Shown: positions 1 to 8,427 of the stretch, piece by piece
Numbering within the stretch: position 1 is the first letter of the stretch
How the letters are laid out: the number at the start of each line of letters is the position of its first letter
Assembly: GCF_001620065.1 (NCBI RefSeq)
Contig: NZ_LQGV01000001.1
Span: 1,488,001-1,552,000 of the forward strand
From: Microbacterium sp. TNHR37B
GTDB taxonomy: Bacteria; Actinomycetota; Actinomycetes; Actinomycetales; Microbacteriaceae
Direction: 5' to 3'
Length of the DNA: 64,000 bases
The notes under the pieces: model-generated
Seen by the model: only the letters and a program-made list of their open reading frames with translations
Database searches by the model: none
What the model was told of the DNA's origin: nothing
Translations under genes and position numbers: made by a program

Positions 1-119
1 TCGCCTTCCCCGGCGGCAGCTGGACCAGCGTCGAGCTCGCGTGCGCTGCGCTCCTGCCGGAGTTGCGCCGGCGCGGTCACCTCGCCCCGGGAACGGGGCT
101 GCGACGCGACCCGCCGTGA
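1..119 (+). CDS. C-terminal fragment, possible LLM-class flavin oxidoreductase
   Basis: The window opens inside a plus-strand gene. Its last 38 codons are readable and end in TGA at 117-119. The tail contains PGGSWTS followed by LLPELRRRG, which resembles the VVPELQRRG end of nitrilotriacetate-monooxygenase-type (NtaA/SnaA/DszA) luciferase-like monooxygenases. That resemblance rests on a short stretch. The gene converges on the GNAT gene, with only 3 nt between the stop codons. Confidence 0.35.
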   Translation, partial: AFPGGSWTSVELACAALLPELRRRGHLAPGTGLRRDPP

Positions 120-122
120 CCG

Positions 123-719
123 CTACAGGCGCAGGCCGAACGCTTGCGACCCCGGTGACGAGGGCAGCGGCGCGAAGCCGAGGCGCTCGTAGAAGGCGAG
201 AGCGCCGGTGTTCTCCGCCGACGCCACGAGGTGGAGGGCGGGAACACCACGGTCGCGGAGCGAATCGACGACCGCGCCGATGAGGCGCCGCCCCCATCCC
301 TGACCCTGGAGCTCGGGCAGGAGGTCGATGTGCAGGTGGGCGGGATACTCTGCGGCGTACCTTTCGTCCTGATGTCCGCGTCCGTACGCGTAGAGCAGAA
401 GCCCGTCCTGGCGAGACTCCTCCTGTTCGGGTCGCGGCCACCGTACGCCACGACGAGGCCACCACTGATCACGGAACCACGCCTCGAAAGCGACCGTGTC
501 GGGCGTCGCCACCGCGTATCCTCGCGCGCTGCCGGACTCGTCCTCGACGACGAAGGCATGCTCGGGGTGTCGAGCGACGTACGGCAACACGAACAGATCC
601 GCCCAGATGTCGTCGTCGTCGAGGATGCCGGTGCCGTCGGTGCCCGCGTCGGCGGTCCGGAGGCAGATCTCGGCGAGCGCCGACTCGTCGCCGGCACGGG
701 AGGGTCGAATACGGGCCAT
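123..719 (-). CDS. GNAT family N-acetyltransferase
   Basis: A 198-residue protein with the GNAT fold. The N-terminal MARIRPSRAGDESALAEICL is the usual first strand and helix. The acetyl-CoA pyrophosphate loop is visible as QGQGWGRRLI (Q/R-x-x-G-x-G/A), followed by VPALHLVASAENTGALAFYE and a YERLGF strand-turn. It probably transfers an acetyl group from acetyl-CoA to an amine; the acceptor cannot be told. The gene follows the DUF2867 gene by 9 nt. It also has its own TAGACT box 6 nt before ATG, partly inside the upstream stop codon, so it may be expressed both from readthrough and from a leaderless start. Confidence 0.85.
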   Translation of the reverse strand: MARIRPSRAGDESALAEICLRTADAGTDGTGILDDDDIWADLFVLPYVARHPEHAFVVEDESGSARGYAVATPDTVAFEAWFRDQWWPRRGVRWPRPEQEESRQDGLLLYAYGRGHQDERYAAEYPAHLHIDLLPELQGQGWGRRLIGAVVDSLRDRGVPALHLVASAENTGALAFYERLGFAPLPSSPGSQAFGLRL

Positions 720-725
720 CGCCCG

Positions 726-731
726 AGTCTA
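726..731 (-). promoter_or_regulatory. -10 box for leaderless start of GNAT gene
   Basis: On the minus strand TAGACT is followed by 6 nt and then the ATG at 719. There is no Shine-Dalgarno sequence. The box overlaps the stop codon of the upstream gene. The TANNNT-N6/7-start pattern is that of actinobacterial leaderless transcripts. Confidence 0.5.
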
Positions 732-2366
732 TGTCCGGGTCCGGGCGCGACGCGGCGGCGCGGAGTCGGCAGGAGACGCGGCGAGCGCCTCGGCGGCCGC
801 CGTGATCCGCACGGCCATGCCGCGGAAGATGAACCCGTGGAACGGCAGCACGGCCAGCCAGTACAACCGCCCCGAGAGGCCCCGCGGGAAGAACACGGCT
901 CGCTGCCGGTAGACCGAGCCCTCGCCGTCAGGATCGCACCGCAGTTCCAGCCAGGCCAGCCCCGGCACCTTCATCTCCGCTCGCAACCGGAGGAGGTGCC
1001 CCGGCTCCACCGCCTCGACCCGCCAGAAGTCGATTGCGTCGCCGACCGATACCCGCGTGCGGCTCCTCCGCCCTCGCCGAAGGCCCACGCCGCCGACGAG
1101 GCGGTCCATCCAGCCGCGCAACGCCCACAACAGGGGCGACGAGTACCAGCCGTTCTCGCCGCCGACACCCGCGATGACCTCCCACAGGTGTGCGGGAGAG
1201 GCCGAGGTGCGCTCGGTCTGCTCGTCGGTGAAGACCGTCCGTCCCGCCCATTCCGGGTCGCTCGCCAGCGGATCGGACGGCACTCCCGACACCTCGGCGT
1301 CCTGCCAGCTGGTCTCCACCGAGTCGGCCTCGACGCGGCCGAGGGCGAGGGCCACCGCCCGGAGATAGGGAGTCAGTCCCGCCTCGGGCGGCGGGATGAG
1401 CGTGTCGATCTCGTGATCGTCCATCACGCATTCGTTGACGAGAGAGGCGATCAGCGGACGCGCGATCGACCTCGGCACGGGGGTGACGAGGTTCACCCAG
1501 TGCGACGCGAGCCCGGGCGTCAGGACCGGGAGAGGGGCGATCGGCCGCTGCGGGAGTCCCGCTTCGACGGCGTAGCCGTTCATCATCTGGCCGTAGCGGA
1601 GCACGTCCGGCCCGCCGATGTCGACCGCGCGATTGACGTGGGGATCCACCCGCGCGGCGCCCAGCAGATAGTGGAGCACGTCACGCACCGCGATGGGCTG
1701 GATGCGGTTGCGCACCCAGCGCGGGGCGGGCATGTAGGGCAGCACCTCGGTGAGGTGCCGGATCATCTCGAACGAGGCCGATCCCGAGCCGATGACCACT
1801 CCGGCTTGGAGGACGAGCGTGGGAACACCGCTGCGCAGGAACTCCTCCCCCACGGCGACGCGCGAGCGGAGATGCGGGCTCAACTCGACGCCCGTGGGAT
1901 GCAAGCCGCCGAGGTACACGATCCGACCGACCGACGCCGACGCCGCCGCCTGCGCGACCGTCCGCGCCGCCGACAGGTCGGTCTCCTCGAATCCCTTCCC
2001 CTGGCCCATGGAGTGGATGAGGTAGTAGAGCACGTCGACGTCCTCGACGGCCTCGGCCACGGCCGCCTGATCGGTCGCCGAGCCGGCGACGGCTTCCACG
2101 CGGTCACCCCACTCGAACGCGGCGAGGCGTCCGAGGTCGCGCGCCATGACGCGCACCCGATACCCGGCGGCGAGCAGGCGCGGAACGAGGCGCCCGCCCA
2201 GGTAGCCGGTGGCGCCGAGGACGAGAGCGCGGGGAGCGGTGCCGTCCGGACGAGGAGTCGCGCGCAGCGCCTGCTCGCGACCGCTCGGAGCGAACGGCAA
2301 CGGCGCACCGTTCCTCTCCGCGTCGTTCGATGACTCTTCTGCGCCGCGTGCGGGTTCCTCGGACAT
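729..2366 (-). CDS. NAD(P)-binding NmrA/SDR-like protein with C-terminal DUF2867
   Basis: A 545-residue protein. Residues of about 45-330 form an atypical SDR/NmrA Rossmann domain that opens with ALVLGATGYLGGRLVPRLL (GxxGxxG) and continues through RVRVMARD and VLYYLIHSMG. Residues of about 340-530 match the DUF2867 polyketide-cyclase-like domain, with features such as GGENGWYSS, RRGRRSRTRVSVGDAIDFW and GSVYRQRAVFFPRGL. This two-domain architecture is common in actinobacteria. Its substrate is unknown, and redox or ligand binding is inference. The start at 2366 is chosen because TACGCT lies 6 nt upstream; an in-frame extension to 2477 is less likely because it lacks any start signal. The GNAT gene follows by 9 nt. 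Confidence 0.85.
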   Translation of the reverse strand: MSEEPARGAEESSNDAERNGAPLPFAPSGREQALRATPRPDGTAPRALVLGATGYLGGRLVPRLLAAGYRVRVMARDLGRLAAFEWGDRVEAVAGSATDQAAVAEAVEDVDVLYYLIHSMGQGKGFEETDLSAARTVAQAAASASVGRIVYLGGLHPTGVELSPHLRSRVAVGEEFLRSGVPTLVLQAGVVIGSGSASFEMIRHLTEVLPYMPAPRWVRNRIQPIAVRDVLHYLLGAARVDPHVNRAVDIGGPDVLRYGQMMNGYAVEAGLPQRPIAPLPVLTPGLASHWVNLVTPVPRSIARPLIASLVNECVMDDHEIDTLIPPPEAGLTPYLRAVALALGRVEADSVETSWQDAEVSGVPSDPLASDPEWAGRTVFTDEQTERTSASPAHLWEVIAGVGGENGWYSSPLLWALRGWMDRLVGGVGLRRGRRSRTRVSVGDAIDFWRVEAVEPGHLLRLRAEMKVPGLAWLELRCDPDGEGSVYRQRAVFFPRGLSGRLYWLAVLPFHGFIFRGMAVRITAAAEALAASPADSAPPRRARTRT

Positions 2367-2372
2367 GCCCCG

Positions 2373-2378
2373 AGCGTA
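2373..2378 (-). promoter_or_regulatory. -10 box for leaderless start of DUF2867 gene
   Basis: TACGCT on the minus strand, then 6 nt, then ATG at 2366. No ribosome-binding site is visible. This supports the start chosen here over the longer in-frame reading. Confidence 0.5.
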
Positions 2379-2445
2379 GGCTCCGCGACCGACCGGGTAA
2401 ACGCCTTGCCCCACGTCCCCCGACCGGCTAAGCCCCCCCCCCGAT

Positions 2446-2508
2446 CGCTCAGGTGTCACATATCGTCGCCACAGCACCCCTCAAGCAACCAAGTGCGCCA
2501 CCTGAGCG
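2446..2508. repeat. Inverted repeat and degenerate repeats in short intergenic stretch
   Basis: Ten-base arms CGCTCAGGTG (2446-2455) and CACCTGAGCG (2499-2508) form an inverted repeat 43 nt apart. The right arm is followed by a degenerate copy (GCGCCACCCGAGCGATG) and then by GAGCCACGCGCGAGG- and GAGCCACTCGCGAGG-like units up to about 2605. No gene is seen in 2367-2630. The block lies downstream of neither a clear terminator nor a mobile gene, and its role is unknown. Confidence 0.4.
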
Positions 2509-2630
2509 ACGGGAAGACCACCACGCGCGCCACCCGAGCGATGCGGAGACCCCCACGTGGGCCGGGTGAGCCACGCGCGAGGCACGTGAGCCACTCGCGA
2601 GGGGCGAGAGCACGCGCGAGAGTGGACGGG

Positions 2631-4628
2631 TCAGCGTCGGCGGCCGGTGCCGAAGACCCCGCGGATCACCGAGGTGAGGATCGTCTGCGTCGCCTTCGAC
2701 CCGAGCACCTGCTCCAGAGGCGACTTCGGCGCCGTCGCACGAGAACGGGACGATCCGCCCGTCGCTTTCATGAGGCGGTCGTACTCCTTCTGCCGCTCCT
2801 TCTCGGCCGCAGCACGTTCCTTCTCCGCGGCCGCCTGCGCCTTGGCGACGGCCGCCTGCTGCCGGGCGTACTCGGCATCGGTCTTGGCCTTGTCCTTGGC
2901 CGCCTGCTCGGCCGCCTCCTTCTCCGCCGCCGCGTTCATCTTGGCCGTGAGGATCTCCCGCGCCGATTCGCGGTCGATCGCTGTGCCGTACCTCGCCAGC
3001 AACGGCGAGGCCTTCACCGCACGCTCGATGTCGGGATCGGGAGTGGGAGACATGAGCCCCTGCGGAGCGCGCAGTCGCGTCCACGCGACGGGCGTCGGCG
3101 CGCCTTTCTCGCTCATGACGGTGACGATCGCCTCACCCGTGCCGAGCTCCTGCAACACCCGCTCCAGGTCGTACCCGCTCTTCGGATACGTGCCGACCGT
3201 CGCACGGAGCGCCTTCGCGTCGTCCGGAGTGAAGGCGCGCAAGGCGTGCTGCACGCGAGATCCCAGCTGCGCCAGCACGTCGCCGGGCACGTCTTTCGGG
3301 GTCTGCGTCACGAAGAACACTCCGACGCCTTTGGAGCGGATGAGCCGGACGGTCTGCGTGATGGCGGCGAGGAAGTCCTTCGAGGCTCCCGAGAAGAGCA
3401 GATGGGCTTCATCGAAGAAGAACACGAGCTTGGGCTTGTCGAGGTCACCCACCTCGGGCAGGATCTCGAACAGCTCCGCCAGCAGGTACATGAGGAACGT
3501 CGAGAAGAGCGCGGGCTTGTCGGCGACGCCGGGAACCTCGAGCAGGGAGATGATGCCGCGCCCGTCCGGCGCTGTACGGAGGAACTCGCGCACGTCGAAC
3601 TCCGGCTCGCCGAAGAAGACGTCGGCGCCGTCATCCCCGAAGGTGATGAGCTCACGCAGGATCACGCCGGCCGTGGCGGCCGACAGCCCGCCGAGGGTCT
3701 TCAGCTCTGCCTTCCCCTCATCGCCCGTGAGGTAGGTGAGGACCGCGCGGAGATCGGACAGATCCACGAGAGCGAGGCCGTTCTCGTCCGCATAGTGGAA
3801 GACCAGGCCGAGGCTCGACTCCTGTGTCGCGTTGAGACCCAGGACCTTGCTCAGCAGCAGGGGGCCGAACCCCGACACGGTGGCCCGGATCGGCACGCCC
3901 TTGCCGACGCCTCCCAACGCGTAGTACTCGGTGGCCGAGGCCGTCGGCTGCCAGTCCTGACCGATCGCCCTCGTGCGGGCGAGGAGCTTGTCGCTCGGCT
4001 GCCCGGGCGTGGCCACGCCCGACAGGTCGCCCTTGATGTCGGCGGCGAAAACCGGAACTCCGCGGGCCGCGAGCTGTTCGGCAAGCCCCTGCAGAGTCCG
4101 CGTCTTTCCCGTGCCCGTCGCGCCGGCGACGAGGCCATGGCGATTCATCATCGCGAGGGGGATACGCACTTGCGCCTCGGGCACGGGGTCGCCGTTCACG
4201 AGCGCTCCGAGGTCGAGGGTCTCGGCCTCGAACGTGTAGCCGGCGACGATCGCGGCGACCGCATCGGCGTCGAGCGGACTCTCGGCTGCCGGCACCGCAG
4301 CAGGCACGGCACCGGGAGCGGCTGCGGGCGCGGCAGAGGTCGCACTCGCCGCATCCGCATCCGCATCCGCAGGGGACTCCCCCTCGGCGGACGGGGCGAG
4401 CGCCGGATCGACCGCCGTCACCTCCTCCCCGCGCGGAGCATCGGCTTCCGACCGTGCGCTCGCCTCCGAGGCGTCCCCCTCCGTCGCGGGGGCAGTCCCC
4501 GCCGCCTGCGCTCGCGCCGCGGCGAGGGCGGCCTTGGCTCGGGCCAGCGCGAGCGCGGCCTCTGCGGCTTCGGCCTCCGCCTCCAGGCGGGCCAGTTCAG
4601 CGGCTGCGGCGTCGTCGGGCGCGGTCAT
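2631..4628 (-). CDS. HerA/DUF853-family ATPase (YjgR-like)
   Basis: A 665-residue P-loop ATPase of the DUF853 group, relatives of the HerA/FtsK motor superfamily. Walker A GATGTGKT is at residues 169-176 and Walker B is KLVFFFDEAHLLF. The characteristic LLEVPGVADKPALFSTFLMY and FFVTQTPKDVPGDVLAQLGS stretches follow. A low-complexity Ala/Glu N-terminus of about 120 residues precedes the ATPase core and contains Asp-Ala repeats encoded by a CGCATC hexamer tract near 4348-4372. The C-terminal region of about 80 residues is a charged coiled coil ending GVFGTGRRR. The cellular role of this family is not established. It starts 4 nt after the PAP2 stop and is probably co-transcribed. Confidence 0.9.
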   Translation of the reverse strand: MTAPDDAAAAELARLEAEAEAAEAALALARAKAALAAARAQAAGTAPATEGDASEASARSEADAPRGEEVTAVDPALAPSAEGESPADADADAASATSAAPAAAPGAVPAAVPAAESPLDADAVAAIVAGYTFEAETLDLGALVNGDPVPEAQVRIPLAMMNRHGLVAGATGTGKTRTLQGLAEQLAARGVPVFAADIKGDLSGVATPGQPSDKLLARTRAIGQDWQPTASATEYYALGGVGKGVPIRATVSGFGPLLLSKVLGLNATQESSLGLVFHYADENGLALVDLSDLRAVLTYLTGDEGKAELKTLGGLSAATAGVILRELITFGDDGADVFFGEPEFDVREFLRTAPDGRGIISLLEVPGVADKPALFSTFLMYLLAELFEILPEVGDLDKPKLVFFFDEAHLLFSGASKDFLAAITQTVRLIRSKGVGVFFVTQTPKDVPGDVLAQLGSRVQHALRAFTPDDAKALRATVGTYPKSGYDLERVLQELGTGEAIVTVMSEKGAPTPVAWTRLRAPQGLMSPTPDPDIERAVKASPLLARYGTAIDRESAREILTAKMNAAAEKEAAEQAAKDKAKTDAEYARQQAAVAKAQAAAEKERAAAEKERQKEYDRLMKATGGSSRSRATAPKSPLEQVLGSKATQTILTSVIRGVFGTGRRR

Positions 4629-4632
4629 GCGC

Positions 4633-5271
4633 TCAGCCTAGCGAGCGCTCCCGCATCAGCGGCAGGGTGAAGACCGCGGCCACGACGAGCGCCATTCCGG
4701 CCCCGACGAGCACGCCGCCGATAGTGTCGCTGAACCAGTGCGCGTGCACCTGCGTGCGGCTGAAAGCCATCAGGAGCGTCCATGCCGCTGCGACGACGCC
4801 GACCCACACGCGGGGAAGCAGGATGAGCGCGACGACGGCGATCGTGGCGGCGTTGGCGGTGTGTCCGGAGGGGAAGGAGCCGTGGTCGGAGATCACGAGC
4901 ATGTCCTCCGGACGCACCCGACCGAAGACGTTCTTGAGCACCTGGACCATGCCGGCGCTCAGGCCCGAGGCGACGAGAAAGAAGAGGCCCGCGCGCCAGC
5001 GCCGGACGGCGACGAGGGCGAGGCAGCCGCCGATCGGCACGAGGTAGGTCGCGAACCACCCGCCGCCGAGGAAGTTGAGGGCGTAGGAGAGGCCCGTCAG
5101 CGACGGGGAGAGCGCCCCGACGGCGCCGTTCCACCAGGTGTCGATGTCGAAAGGGTCGACCTCGACGGCGATCATGATCCCCAGGACGACGGCCAGCAGC
5201 ACGAGCACGACTCCGACGACGGCCCTGCGCAGCGCCACGGTGACATCGACGTCTGCGGCGGGAGGGGTCAT
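4633..5271 (-). CDS. PAP2-family membrane phosphatase
   Basis: A 212-residue membrane protein with about six hydrophobic segments. It carries the complete lipid-phosphatase signature: K113-x6-R120-P121, PSGH at 134-137, and S171-R172-x5-H178-x3-D182. The conserved His residues should form and resolve a phosphohistidine while dephosphorylating a lipid phosphate such as phosphatidic acid or undecaprenyl pyrophosphate; which one is not visible. It is first in a pair with the DUF853 ATPase. It starts with ATG at 5271, with TAGGCT 6 nt upstream and no Shine-Dalgarno sequence. Confidence 0.9.
   Translation of the reverse strand: MTPPAADVDVTVALRRAVVGVVLVLLAVVLGIMIAVEVDPFDIDTWWNGAVGALSPSLTGLSYALNFLGGGWFATYLVPIGGCLALVAVRRWRAGLFFLVASGLSAGMVQVLKNVFGRVRPEDMLVISDHGSFPSGHTANAATIAVVALILLPRVWVGVVAAAWTLLMAFSRTQVHAHWFSDTIGGVLVGAGMALVVAAVFTLPLMRERSLG
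4635..4640 (-). promoter_or_regulatory. Possible internal -10 box before DUF853 ATPase gene
   Basis: TAGGCT, 6 nt, ATG (4628) on the minus strand, lying across the 3' end of the PAP2 gene. It has the same arrangement as at neighbouring leaderless starts, so the ATPase may have its own promoter as well as readthrough from PAP2. Confidence 0.4.
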
Positions 5272-5277
5272 CGCCTC

Positions 5278-5283
5278 AGCCTA
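5278..5283 (-). promoter_or_regulatory. -10 box for leaderless start of PAP2 gene
   Basis: TAGGCT, then 6 nt, then ATG at 5271 on the minus strand, in the 67-nt gap after the MFS gene. No ribosome-binding site is present. Confidence 0.45.
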
Positions 5284-5338
5284 GACGGCTGAGCTCTCCT
5301 CGCGACGGAACGCCAGAGCGTGGCCCCGCCGAGCCGCC

Positions 5339-6754
5339 TCAGGGTGTCAGACGCTCGACGGTGCGAGGGCGCACGATGATCCACAGCGAGAGGATCCCGA
5401 CGACGGCGCATCCCACCATCACCGATGCCATCGTGGTCGCCGTGATCCCCGCACCGCGCGAGAGCCAGCCGACGAGCGGGGAGATGATGCCTGCGACGCC
5501 GAAATTGGTGGCACCGATGATCGACTGCGCGGTCCCGGCCGCGTTCCCATGACGGTCCAGGGCCAACACCTGGACACAGGGGAACGTGAACCCACAGGCC
5601 GTCATGAAGAAGAAGAGCGGAACGACCGTTCCCCACAGGCCGAGCCCGAGCTGATCGGTGACGACGATCGCCGTCCCGGCGGTGACGAGCACTCCCGTCG
5701 ACCACGCCAGCACCCACTGCGGACCGAACCGCGCTGCCAGCCGCGACGCGACCTGGACGCCCAGGACGACGCCCAGGGAGTTGACCGCGAACAGGATGCC
5801 GTACTGCTGTGCATCGAAACCGTAGGTCTTCTGGAAGAGGAAGGACGACGCGGAGAGGTAGCTGAACAGGCCCGAGAACGTCATCCCTCCGATGATGAGC
5901 ACGCCGACGAACACCCGGTCGCCGAAGACGCTCCGGTAGCGCTGCCAGACCGTGGTCGACCCTCGTTCCTGACGGCGGGCGGGAGGGAGGGTCTCGGGGA
6001 TGAAGGCGATCGCCGAGACGAGCATCACGGCGCCGTACAGGGCCAGGACCACGAACACCCCGCGCCAGGGCACGATCAGCAGCAGCGCCGACCCGACGAG
6101 AGGCGCGAGCACCGGCGCGACGCCCGAGACGAGAGCGAGGCGGGAGAGCATGACCACCAGGCGCCGACCACCGAAGAGGTCCCGCACGATGGCGGCGGCG
6201 ACCACGCCTCCCGCGGCGGCACCGGCCCCCATGAGCACGCGAGCCACCGACAGCAGTTCCAACGTCGGAGCAAAGGCCGCACCGGTGCTGGCGATGACGT
6301 GCAGCGCCGTCACGAGGAGGAGCGGCAGCCTGCGGCCCACCTTGTCGCTCAGGGGCCCGACGATCAGCTGGCCGAGCGCGAACCCGATCATCGTGCCGGT
6401 GAGGGTGAGCTGGATCGCCGCAGCCGAGGTGCGGAAGTCCTCTTCCAGCACCGGGAACGCGGGCAGGTAGAGGTCGATCGTGAACGGGCCGAGCGCGGTC
6501 AGGGCACCGAGGAGGATCACGTAGAGCACGCGGCGGCGCGTCGAGATGCGGTCGCCGGGGTGGAGCACGATCGGCGCCGTGGCGGGGTTCGTACCGAGGG
6601 TACGAATGGCTCCGGTCGACGCGCCGGGAGCGGGTCGACCGGAAGGGGGCAGCGGGATGGAAGCGGTGTCGCGCACGGGGTCCTGACGGGGCGATGACGG
6701 AGAGGGAGAAGATCGAGAGGGCGTCGAATCGATTCGGAGCGCCGTCACGATCAT
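5339..6754 (-). CDS. Bcr/CflA-type MFS drug exporter
   Basis: A 471-residue, 12-helix major facilitator of the Bcr/CflA (DHA1) group. It probably exports drugs or small metabolites with proton antiport. Diagnostic pieces are LGALTALGPFTIDLYLPAFP in the first helix, motif A GPLSDKVGRRLPLL, and GAGAAAGGVVAAAIVRDLFG in motif C. An unusual hydrophilic N-terminus of about 75 residues, rich in Ser/Pro/Arg, precedes helix 1. The ATG at 6754 is preferred because GGAGG and GGGAAAG lie upstream. A second ATG at 6790 would add 12 residues and has no clear site. The gene is divergent from the DUF3105 gene, with 131 nt between the starts. Confidence 0.88.
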   Translation of the reverse strand: MIVTALRIDSTPSRSSPSPSSPRQDPVRDTASIPLPPSGRPAPGASTGAIRTLGTNPATAPIVLHPGDRISTRRRVLYVILLGALTALGPFTIDLYLPAFPVLEEDFRTSAAAIQLTLTGTMIGFALGQLIVGPLSDKVGRRLPLLLVTALHVIASTGAAFAPTLELLSVARVLMGAGAAAGGVVAAAIVRDLFGGRRLVVMLSRLALVSGVAPVLAPLVGSALLLIVPWRGVFVVLALYGAVMLVSAIAFIPETLPPARRQERGSTTVWQRYRSVFGDRVFVGVLIIGGMTFSGLFSYLSASSFLFQKTYGFDAQQYGILFAVNSLGVVLGVQVASRLAARFGPQWVLAWSTGVLVTAGTAIVVTDQLGLGLWGTVVPLFFFMTACGFTFPCVQVLALDRHGNAAGTAQSIIGATNFGVAGIISPLVGWLSRGAGITATTMASVMVGCAVVGILSLWIIVRPRTVERLTP

Positions 6755-6885
6755 AACGCTTTCCCAGCCTCCGGTCCCATTCCCCCGCATAGGATTGAAG
6801 CCCCGCTCTGCGGTCGTCCCCACGGAACGATCCCGCGGCCCCGCGTCTCCGACGCGTCCCCGTCCCCGAGCCGAGATCACCTCAC

Positions 6886-7599
6886 ATGACCCCGACTTCC
6901 TCTTCCGGCAAGCGCGCAAGCGGCAATCCTGCACAGCAGGCGCAGCTCAACCTGACCGCCAAGCAGCAGCGCGAGGCGCAGAAGCAGCAGAAGCTGGCCG
7001 AGTATCAGCGGCAGCTCGAGAAGCGCCGACGCAGCAAGATCCTCTGGTGGGTCGTCGGCAGCACCGCAGGCCTGGCTGTCGTGGCGCTCGTGGTGGCCTC
7101 GATCATCTTCACGCCGCGTCCGGTGAGCATCCCTCGCGGCGACGGCGACGGCTCCGGCGTGCAGGGCGTCCAGACCTACACGAACACCGCCACGCATGTC
7201 GACGGGGACGTGACCTACCCGCAGACTCCGCCGACCGGCGGCGACCACAACGCGATGTGGCTCAACTGCGGCGTCTACTCGGAGCCGGTTCCCAACGTGA
7301 ACGCGGTCCACTCGCTCGAGCACGGTGCCGTGTGGGTCACCTACGACCCGGCGGTCGTGGATCAGTCGCAGGTCGATGCGCTGCGTGCCCAGCTGCCCTC
7401 CACGTACACGATCCTCTCGCCCTACCCGGGCATCCCCTCCCCCATCGTCGTGAGCGCATGGAACGCACAACTCACCGTCGACAAGGCCGACGACCCGCGG
7501 ATCGGCGAGTTCCTCCGGGCCTTCTGGCGCAGCACCGCAGCGCCTGAGCCGAACGCAGCGTGCACCGGCGCGCTGGACGCGCCCGGAAAGCAGTCGTGA
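6886..7599 (+). CDS. DUF3105-domain membrane protein
   Basis: A 237-residue protein. Residues 1-45 are a Gln/Lys-rich cytoplasmic helix (KQQREAQKQQKLAEYQRQLE) and residues of about 50-72 form one membrane segment. An extracytoplasmic DUF3105 domain follows, with GGDHNAMWLNCGVY, NAVHSLEHGAVWVTYD and a C-terminal Cys (NAACTGAL). Two cysteines in the outer domain could form a disulfide. The function of the family is unknown. Its stop overlaps the start of the DUF305 gene (GTGA), so the two are translationally coupled and probably act together outside the membrane. Confidence 0.85.
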   Translation: MTPTSSSGKRASGNPAQQAQLNLTAKQQREAQKQQKLAEYQRQLEKRRRSKILWWVVGSTAGLAVVALVVASIIFTPRPVSIPRGDGDGSGVQGVQTYTNTATHVDGDVTYPQTPPTGGDHNAMWLNCGVYSEPVPNVNAVHSLEHGAVWVTYDPAVVDQSQVDALRAQLPSTYTILSPYPGIPSPIVVSAWNAQLTVDKADDPRIGEFLRAFWRSTAAPEPNAACTGALDAPGKQS

Positions 7600-8270
7600 C
7601 GCCGAGCGACGACGCACCGGTACGTACCCTGCCGCCCTGGTGGGCGGTGCTGCTCGTCGTGATCGCGATCGCCGCGAGCGCCTTCGCGATCGGCCGGTTC
7701 TCCACCTTCGGCATCGCCCCGACGACCCCTGCCGACACGTCCCCCGAGGCCGGGTTCGCGCGTGACATGCAGGTTCACCATGCACAGGCGATCGACATGG
7801 CCATGACGATCTACCGCAAGACGGACGATGCCGACCTTCGCGCCCTGGCGTACGACATCGCCACCGGTCAGGCGGAGCAGAAGGGCGTCATGTACGGCTG
7901 GCTCACCCAGTGGGGCTTGTCACAGGCCGGTGGTCCGCTCATGGCCTGGATGGCCGAGGCGCCGGGAGGCCATGCTCACGGCGTCGCGACGGCGGCACCG
8001 TCGAGCCCCGAGGAGGCCCAGGAAGCGATGGGGATGGCCAGCGCCGCCGAGCTCGGTGAGTTGTCGCAGGCGACCGGTCGCGCCGCCGACTGCCAGTTCC
8101 TCACGCTAATGATCCGCCATCACGAGGGAGCGATCCCCATGGCCTCTGCGGTGATCGATCTCGGGTCGGAACCCGGCGTGCTCGCGGTCGCGGAACGGAT
8201 GCGCACCGCTCAGCAGTTCGAGATCGATGCGATGACCTCGATGCAGCAGCGACTCGGCTGCTCGAACTGA
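7596..8270 (+). CDS. DUF305 (ferritin-like four-helix) extracytoplasmic protein
   Basis: A 224-residue protein with an N-terminal membrane anchor (WWAVLLVVIAIAASAFAIG) and a DUF305 domain recognisable by two His-rich motifs, MQVHHAQAIDMA and LMIRHHEGAIPMA. It also carries several Met residues, in keeping with reported links of this family to metal-binding contexts. A GTG start at 7596 overlaps the TGA of the DUF3105 gene, with GGAAAG just upstream. An ATG 36 nt earlier is in frame but lies inside the neighbour without a ribosome-binding site. Metal binding is inference from residue composition. Confidence 0.88.
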   Translation: MTPSDDAPVRTLPPWWAVLLVVIAIAASAFAIGRFSTFGIAPTTPADTSPEAGFARDMQVHHAQAIDMAMTIYRKTDDADLRALAYDIATGQAEQKGVMYGWLTQWGLSQAGGPLMAWMAEAPGGHAHGVATAAPSSPEEAQEAMGMASAAELGELSQATGRAADCQFLTLMIRHHEGAIPMASAVIDLGSEPGVLAVAERMRTAQQFEIDAMTSMQQRLGCSN

Positions 8271-8350
8271 GCGCCCTCCGCGCCTGACACTCGCCGTCGC
8301 GGGCGGCGATGTCCCCCTAGGGCCGGCCCGCAACCACCCCTTCCGACGAA

Positions 8351-8390
8351 CGGAGACGGGGCCGCTCCCTCCCGAGCGACCCCGTCTCCG
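8351..8390. terminator. Bidirectional terminator
   Basis: Eleven-base-pair perfect stem (CGGAGACGGGG at 8351-8361 with CCCCGTCTCCG at 8380-8390) between the convergent DUF305 gene and the sugar permease gene. It can serve both transcripts. Confidence 0.8.
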
Positions 8391-8427
8391 TGGTCGAGCT
8401 GACGTTGTTGTGCTCGCCCTTCTTCTC

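Noticed and set aside
231..2333. Long plus-strand open frame of 700 codons opposite the GNAT and DUF2867 genes
   Set aside because: Antisense shadow of high-GC coding DNA; Arg/Pro-rich composition, no domain and no ribosome-binding site.
4348..4372. CGCATC hexamer tract as a regulatory repeat
   Set aside because: It lies in frame inside the DUF853 ATPase gene and merely encodes an Asp-Ala run.
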